Assembly: GCF_014650055.1 (NCBI RefSeq)
Contig: NZ_BMUF01000008.1
Coordinates: 62,001 to 126,000, forward strand
Direction of reading: 5' to 3'
Length of the DNA stretch: 64,000 nucleotides
From: Streptomyces malachitofuscus
GTDB taxonomy: Bacteria; Actinomycetota; Actinomycetes; Streptomycetales; Streptomycetaceae
Below, one piece after another: positions 59,614 through 64,000 of this stretch (its first letter is position 1; each line of letters opens with the position of its first letter). The notes under the pieces were generated by a model. The model had not been told where the DNA came from and ran no database searches. It saw only the letters and a program-made list of their open reading frames with translations. Both the position numbers and the translations under genes were made by a program.

Positions 59614-61113
59614 TCAGAGCGAACCGCCGGTGACCCCCGTCCTGCCCCACTCGACCCGGGGGCCCTCGAAGTGGGCCGCGTGTCGGGCGGGACGGGCCGC
59701 GGGACCGAACACGAAGACATCCTCGGCCCCGTCGAGCACACCGCCCGAAGGGTCGTCGTCACCGGACCGGCGTACGGGATCCCGCTCCGGCATCAGGATG
59801 TCGCGCACGACCATGACACACAGGTAGAGCGTCCCCAGCAGATGCATGCCGATGACCCAGTGGTAGCCGTCGGTCGGCAGGCCCTTGTGGGCGTCGCCGC
59901 TGGTCGTGTACGCGAGATACATCCAGATGCCCAGGAAGTACGCCACCTCGCAGGCCCCCCAGATGAGGAAGTCCCGCCACTTCGGCCGGGCCAGGGCGGC
60001 GAGCGGCACCAGCCACAGGACGTACTGCGGCGAGTAGACCTTGTTGGTGAGGATGAACGCCGCGACGATCAGGAAGGCGAGCTGGGCGAAACGCGGACGG
60101 CGGGGAGCCGTGAGCGCGAGTGCCGCCACACCCGCGCAGCACAGCAGCATCAACAGGGTGGCGAGCGTGTTGACCGTGTCGGTGCTCAGCGGGTCGTCCG
60201 AATTCTGCGCCAGGATCAGCCAGAAGGACCCGAAGTCGACACCTCGTTCCTGGCTGAACGTGTAGAACTTCGACCAGCCGTCGAACGCGAACAGCATCAC
60301 GGGCCCGTTCACGACGAGCCACGCGACAGCCGCGCCCCCGAGGGCCGTTCCGTACTGCCGCCAGCGGCCCGCGCGCCAGCACAGCACCAGGAGCGGTCCC
60401 AGCAGCAGTACGGGATAGAGCTTGGCGGCCGTCGCCAGGCCCAGGAGGACGCCGAAGGCGAGGGAACGCCCCCGTGACCACATCAGCATCGCGGCGGCCG
60501 TCAGAGCGACAGCCAGCAGATCCCAGTTGATGGTCGCGGTCAGCGCGAAGGCCGGTGCCAGGGCGACCAGCAGTCCGTCCCAGGGCCGCCGTGCGTGCGT
60601 GCGGGTCACACAGACGGCGATGACGGCCGCGCACGCCATGAGCATCCCGGCGTTGACCATCCAGTACCACTGCTCCTGGTCCTGGATGCTGCCGCTGCCG
60701 GGGGTGAGCCAGGCGGCGACCTCCATGAACACGCCGGTCAGGACCGGGTACTCGAGGTACTGCATGTCCCCGGGGAGCTTGTCGAAGTAGGGCACCAGCC
60801 CGTCGGCGAACCCGCGCCCCTGGTAGAGGTGAGGAATGTCCGAGTAGCAGGCGTGTGTGTACTGGGAGCTGGCGCCGAAGAACCAGGCACCGTTGTAGCA
60901 GGGCGCCTTCTGCACCAGTCCGAGGGTGAACATGCCGATTGCCACGAGCGCGATCACCCGCACCGGTGTCCACCAGGACCTGCCGGTCAGGGCGCGCCGT
61001 CCGAGCGGGCCGCCGATCAGCTCGCTGCCGGCTGCGGCGATCCGGTCCTCCTCGGTCGGCCGCACCGGCTCCGGCTCGTGGACGCTCGCTTGCGTCGATT
61101 CTCCACTGGGCAT
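59614..61113 (-). CDS. GT-C glycosyltransferase (GT87-like, mannosyltransferase type)
   Basis: The 499-residue membrane protein has about 10-12 helices and actinobacterial GT87 features: a charged N-terminal tail, WWTPVRVIAL in helix 1, then DIPHLYQGRGFADGLVPY and LEYPVLTG. Such enzymes use polyprenyl-phosphate sugars to glycosylate lipids or proteins at the membrane. The ATG at 61113 is chosen over one at 61122. It lies downstream of the penicillin-binding protein gene, past a terminator. Confidence 0.87.
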   Translation of the reverse strand: MPSGESTQASVHEPEPVRPTEEDRIAAAGSELIGGPLGRRALTGRSWWTPVRVIALVAIGMFTLGLVQKAPCYNGAWFFGASSQYTHACYSDIPHLYQGRGFADGLVPYFDKLPGDMQYLEYPVLTGVFMEVAAWLTPGSGSIQDQEQWYWMVNAGMLMACAAVIAVCVTRTHARRPWDGLLVALAPAFALTATINWDLLAVALTAAAMLMWSRGRSLAFGVLLGLATAAKLYPVLLLGPLLVLCWRAGRWRQYGTALGGAAVAWLVVNGPVMLFAFDGWSKFYTFSQERGVDFGSFWLILAQNSDDPLSTDTVNTLATLLMLLCCAGVAALALTAPRRPRFAQLAFLIVAAFILTNKVYSPQYVLWLVPLAALARPKWRDFLIWGACEVAYFLGIWMYLAYTTSGDAHKGLPTDGYHWVIGMHLLGTLYLCVMVVRDILMPERDPVRRSGDDDPSGGVLDGAEDVFVFGPAARPARHAAHFEGPRVEWGRTGVTGGSL

Positions 61114-61148
61114 GCCGCACATCCTGCCGTACGAGGCCGGGGATACGC

Positions 61149-61185
61149 CGAGGGCCGCCGTACCCATCGGGTACGGCGGCCCTCG
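61149..61185 (-). terminator. Terminator after penicillin-binding protein gene
   Basis: CGAGGGCCGCCGTACCC (61149-61165) and its complement (61169-61185) form a 17-bp stem with loop ATC. Confidence 0.88.
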
Positions 61186-61186
61186 T

Positions 61187-61200
61187 GTTTCACGTGAAAC
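61187..61200. other. parS, perfect, beside terminator
   Basis: GTTTCACGTGAAAC starts 1 nt after the terminator stem ends and lies 23 nt past the stop of the penicillin-binding protein gene. Confidence 0.92.
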
Positions 61201-61223
61201 ACCCAATCCGGGCGATGGTCGGA

Positions 61224-63848
61224 CTAACCGGCCGGGCCTCCGAAGAGACTGCCCCCGTTGCCGTTGCCCCGGCTGGTGCCGGGATCACCGCTTTCCGTGG
61301 GGTCGGGAGAGGTGGTCACGCCTCCGTCCGTACCGCCGGAGTCCGTCCCGCCGGGCCCGGTGCCGCCCGTCTCCTCTTCGTCGTCGTCATTGCAACGGAA
61401 GTCGAAGGGCGCACACGTTTCGGTCTCCGTGGGCGGCGGCGGGGTGGTCTCGGTCTCGGTGGGCGGGGGCGGCGTCGAAGGAGTCGACTCCTGGGTCTCC
61501 GTGGCGGTCGGGGTCGGGGATGGCGCGCCGACCCCGTCGGCGATCTCGCCGATCTTCTCCGCCTCGGGGAACCCGGGGTCGTCCTTGCCCTTCAGCGCGG
61601 CCTTCATGTACTCGGTCCAGATCTGCGTGGGGACGTCACCACCATGGATGGAGTCCTCACCTGCCGTGCCGTTCATGGAGAGCAGCTTGTGGCTCTTGGG
61701 GTCCTCGCGGAACATCGCGACCGAGGTTGCGAGCTGCTGGGTGTAGCCGACCCACCAGGCCGACTTGTTCTCGTCCGTCGTACCCGTCTTGCCGGCGGCC
61801 CTGCGCCCCAGCTCCTGCGCGTGGTAGCCGGTACCGTTCTCGATCACGTTCTCGAGGGTCTTCGTGACGTTGTTCGCCACGTTCTCGGGCATCGCCTGCT
61901 TGATCCGCGGCTTATCGAAGCCGGGCAGCTCCGAGCCCTTGTGCTTGACGGCCGTCACCGAGTACGGGTCGGCCTGCTTGCCGGATGCCGCGAACGTCGC
62001 ATAGGCATCGGCCATGCGGATCGCGCTGGGGGTCGAGGTACCCAGGGCGAACGACGCGTTCAGGCCGGCGAAGCTCTCCTTCAGGATGCCGGACCTCTCC
62101 GCGACATCCGCCACGTTCTTCATCCCGACGTCCATGCCGAGCTGGACGAAGGGCGTGTTGACGGACTGCTCCATGGCCTTGTGCAGGGTGATGTAGCCCC
62201 ACGGGTAGTTGCTCTCGTTCTCCTGGAAGAAGGGCGTGTTGTCCTTCTTGAGGACGTACGAGCCGTCGTTGTTCCTGATCTTCAGATGGTCGTCACCGTT
62301 GTACTTGCTCTGCGGCGAGACGCCTTCGCCGTTCGTCTTGTACGTGCCGTGCTGCATCGCGGCGGCCAGCACGAACGGCTTCCAGGTCGAACCGACGGGG
62401 ATGCCCGATGTGTCCGCGTTGTTGTTGAAGTGGCCGTTCTCGAAGCCGGCACCACCGTAGAGGGCCACGATCGCTCCGTCGTTGGGCTTCACCGACGCCG
62501 CCCCGAACTGGACGTGCTTGTCCTCCTTGCGCTTCTTCGGGTCGATCTTCTCCTTCTCGACCCTCTTGACCGCCTTGGCCAGCGCATCGACCTTGTCCTT
62601 CTCGAAGGTCGTGTAGATCTGGTAGCCGCCCTGGTCGAACTGCGCCTCCGTGATCTCGCTGTTCTTCAGGACGTACCGCTTCGCCGTGTCGACGAGGTAG
62701 CTGACCTGTCCGGTCATGCCCTTGGTCGCCTTCCGGCCCTGCGGCATGGGGTACTTCGCGGTCGCCTTCTGGTACTCGTCGTCGGACAGGTGTCCGTCGT
62801 TGTGCATCTGCTCGAGGATCCAGCCCCAGCGCTCCTCGGAGCGCGCGAGGTTGGCCTCGGCGGTGGCGGCCTTGTCGAGGTTCTCGTTGCCCGCCGGGTC
62901 GTAGTACGTCGGGCCCTTGAGCAGCGCGGCGAGAAAGGCGCACTCGCTCGGCTTGAGGTCGACCGCGTCCTTGCCGTAGTACGTCTGGGCGGCAGCCTGG
63001 ATGCCGTAGGCGCCACGGCCGTAGTACGACGTGTTCAGGTAGCCCTGAAGGATCTCGTCCTTGGTGAGCTTCGTGCCCACCTTGATCGAGATGAACATCT
63101 CCTTGAACTTCCGGGAGAGCGTCTGCTCCTGGCTCAGGTAGGTGTTCTTCACGAACTGCTGGGTGATCGTCGAGCCGCCCTGGGTGTCACCACCGGTGGC
63201 CATGTTGCCGAGCGCCCGGGCGATACCCATGGGATCGATGCCCGAGTCCTCGTAGAAGCTCTTGTTCTCGGCCGAGATCACCGCCCGCTGCATGGCCTCG
63301 GGGATCCGGTCGATCGTCACGTTCTGACGGTTCTGGCCGGCCCCGGTGGCGACCATCTGGCTGCCGTCCGCCCAGTAGTAGACGTTGTTCTCGGACAACG
63401 CCGCGGCGTTCTCCTCACTGGGGACGCTCACCATCGCGTACCCGATGCCCGCCACGGCGACCAGGCTGCCGAAGAAGGCGAGGAACAGACCGGAGACGAG
63501 CTTCCAGGACGGCGTCCAGCGACGCCAGCCGTCCTTGTCGTAGCGCGGATAGTCGATGATCCGCTTCTTGTCGGGCGGGGCCGCACGCCCTCTGCCGCGG
63601 CCGGGCGCGGCGGCACCCGCGCGGCGGGTCCCGCCCCGCTGAGCCGCGCGTCGCGCCTCGGCGCGGCTGCCGTAGGTACGGTCCTCGACCCCCGAGCCGC
63701 GGGATCCCGACCCATAGGCATCGGACGGAGATCCGGTGGCGCCTCGCGGTGCCGCGCGGCGGCCGGAGGACGAGCCGGACTGGCCGCGTCGGGCCGCGGC
63801 ACGTCCGCCTCCCTGCGGCTGCGGCGGTTTGCGACGGTGCTCGCTCAT
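61224..63848 (-). CDS. Bifunctional (class A) penicillin-binding protein
   Basis: The 874-residue protein makes and crosslinks peptidoglycan. A ~110-residue Arg/Gly/Ser-rich cytoplasmic tail precedes one helix (116-139). The GT51 transglycosylase follows (about 160-330; catalytic Glu194 in SAENKSFYEDSG, then GGSTITQQ). The transpeptidase follows (about 420-760; Ser487-T-W-Lys490, S562-V-N564, K687-T-G-T690). The ~110-residue C-terminal tail is Thr/Pro/Glu-rich (TETETTPPPP type) and exported. GAGGAG precedes the ATG at 63848. Confidence 0.93.
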   Translation of the reverse strand: MSEHRRKPPQPQGGGRAAARRGQSGSSSGRRAAPRGATGSPSDAYGSGSRGSGVEDRTYGSRAEARRAAQRGGTRRAGAAAPGRGRGRAAPPDKKRIIDYPRYDKDGWRRWTPSWKLVSGLFLAFFGSLVAVAGIGYAMVSVPSEENAAALSENNVYYWADGSQMVATGAGQNRQNVTIDRIPEAMQRAVISAENKSFYEDSGIDPMGIARALGNMATGGDTQGGSTITQQFVKNTYLSQEQTLSRKFKEMFISIKVGTKLTKDEILQGYLNTSYYGRGAYGIQAAAQTYYGKDAVDLKPSECAFLAALLKGPTYYDPAGNENLDKAATAEANLARSEERWGWILEQMHNDGHLSDDEYQKATAKYPMPQGRKATKGMTGQVSYLVDTAKRYVLKNSEITEAQFDQGGYQIYTTFEKDKVDALAKAVKRVEKEKIDPKKRKEDKHVQFGAASVKPNDGAIVALYGGAGFENGHFNNNADTSGIPVGSTWKPFVLAAAMQHGTYKTNGEGVSPQSKYNGDDHLKIRNNDGSYVLKKDNTPFFQENESNYPWGYITLHKAMEQSVNTPFVQLGMDVGMKNVADVAERSGILKESFAGLNASFALGTSTPSAIRMADAYATFAASGKQADPYSVTAVKHKGSELPGFDKPRIKQAMPENVANNVTKTLENVIENGTGYHAQELGRRAAGKTGTTDENKSAWWVGYTQQLATSVAMFREDPKSHKLLSMNGTAGEDSIHGGDVPTQIWTEYMKAALKGKDDPGFPEAEKIGEIADGVGAPSPTPTATETQESTPSTPPPPTETETTPPPPTETETCAPFDFRCNDDDEEETGGTGPGGTDSGGTDGGVTTSPDPTESGDPGTSRGNGNGGSLFGGPAG

Positions 63849-64000
63849 CGAACGACTACTCCTCGGGCAGGCGCACCCTTGCGCGCCTGGAAACGGCGGC
63901 TGGTTTCCGGTCCCCCCGAAGTACGGATGCGGCGCTTCCCGCATTCACCCGTACTGCACCGGGGACGGAGACGCCCCCAGGCGTCACTCGGTTCCCGGTG

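Noticed and set aside
63849..64000. Possible gene at the right edge
   Set aside because: The 152 nt left of the penicillin-binding protein start hold no frame with a credible start and look like promoter DNA.

Overview
This is a core chromosomal window from a Streptomyces, or a very close relative. The evidence is uniformly high GC, Streptomyces-type codon use, many GTG starts, the sporulation gene pair ssgA/ssgR, ptpA, a dye-decolourising peroxidase with its copper-trafficking genes, a fused cydCD, and the order pheA-serS ... cydABCD ... thiC ... ssgRA ... ptpA ... dnaB ... rplI-rpsR-ssb-rpsF-femX, which matches the chromosome around and to one side of oriC in S. coelicolor. I see no transposase, integrase, prophage or CRISPR array. 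The 'holin-family' protein is a housekeeping membrane protein.

Layout. 1-3.2 kb: a truncated SpoIIE-type phosphatase gene, a PepP aminopeptidase and an RsbW-like kinase. 3.4-9.7 kb: a membrane protein, then a copper-delivery operon (YcnI, Sco1, PCuAC, CopCD, Tat-exported DtpA peroxidase). 9.7-13.4 kb: pheA, a DnaA-box cluster, serS, a HAD phosphatase and an aberrant class II tRNA-like gene. 13.7-17.3 kb: a translationally coupled ABC operon with two ATPase/permease pairs. 17.4-22.3 kb: an EphD-like hydrolase/reductase fusion, a second DnaA-box cluster, a KptA-type RNA 2'-phosphotransferase, an LLM oxidoreductase and a second HAD phosphatase. 22.3-29.7 kb: an M23 peptidase and the cydA-cydB-cydCD operon behind a Rex operator. 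29.8-38.5 kb: an aminotransferase, a LacI regulator, a metallophosphatase, a membrane protein, a TerD-VWA protein, and thiC with a TPP riboswitch. 38.6-45.5 kb: a YibE/F protein, ssgA, ssgR, small membrane proteins, a cupin, ptpA, a Cys/Met-metabolism enzyme and a LysR regulator. 45.6-51.4 kb: Nudix, GNAT, HbpS-like, MFS/MarR and serine-hydrolase genes. 51.4-64 kb: dnaB, a third DnaA-box cluster, a MATE exporter, the rpsF-ssb-rpsR-rplI operon, femX with an alanine-racemase-like gene, a GT-C glycosyltransferase and a bifunctional penicillin-binding protein.

The most notable large-scale signal is chromosome-maintenance DNA. There are six perfect copies of the ParB site parS (GTTTCACGTGAAAC) plus two one-mismatch copies, and three separate clusters of DnaA boxes. 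By analogy with S. coelicolor, oriC should lie a few tens of kb to the right of the window. Some parS copies sit inside genes (dtpA, the cydCD start), and several abut or are fused to bidirectional terminators. No clearly new multigene system was found. The best leads are the parS placements, the long hairpin in the thiC riboswitch, the aberrant tRNA-like gene, KptA, and the EphD-like and TerD-VWA fusions.
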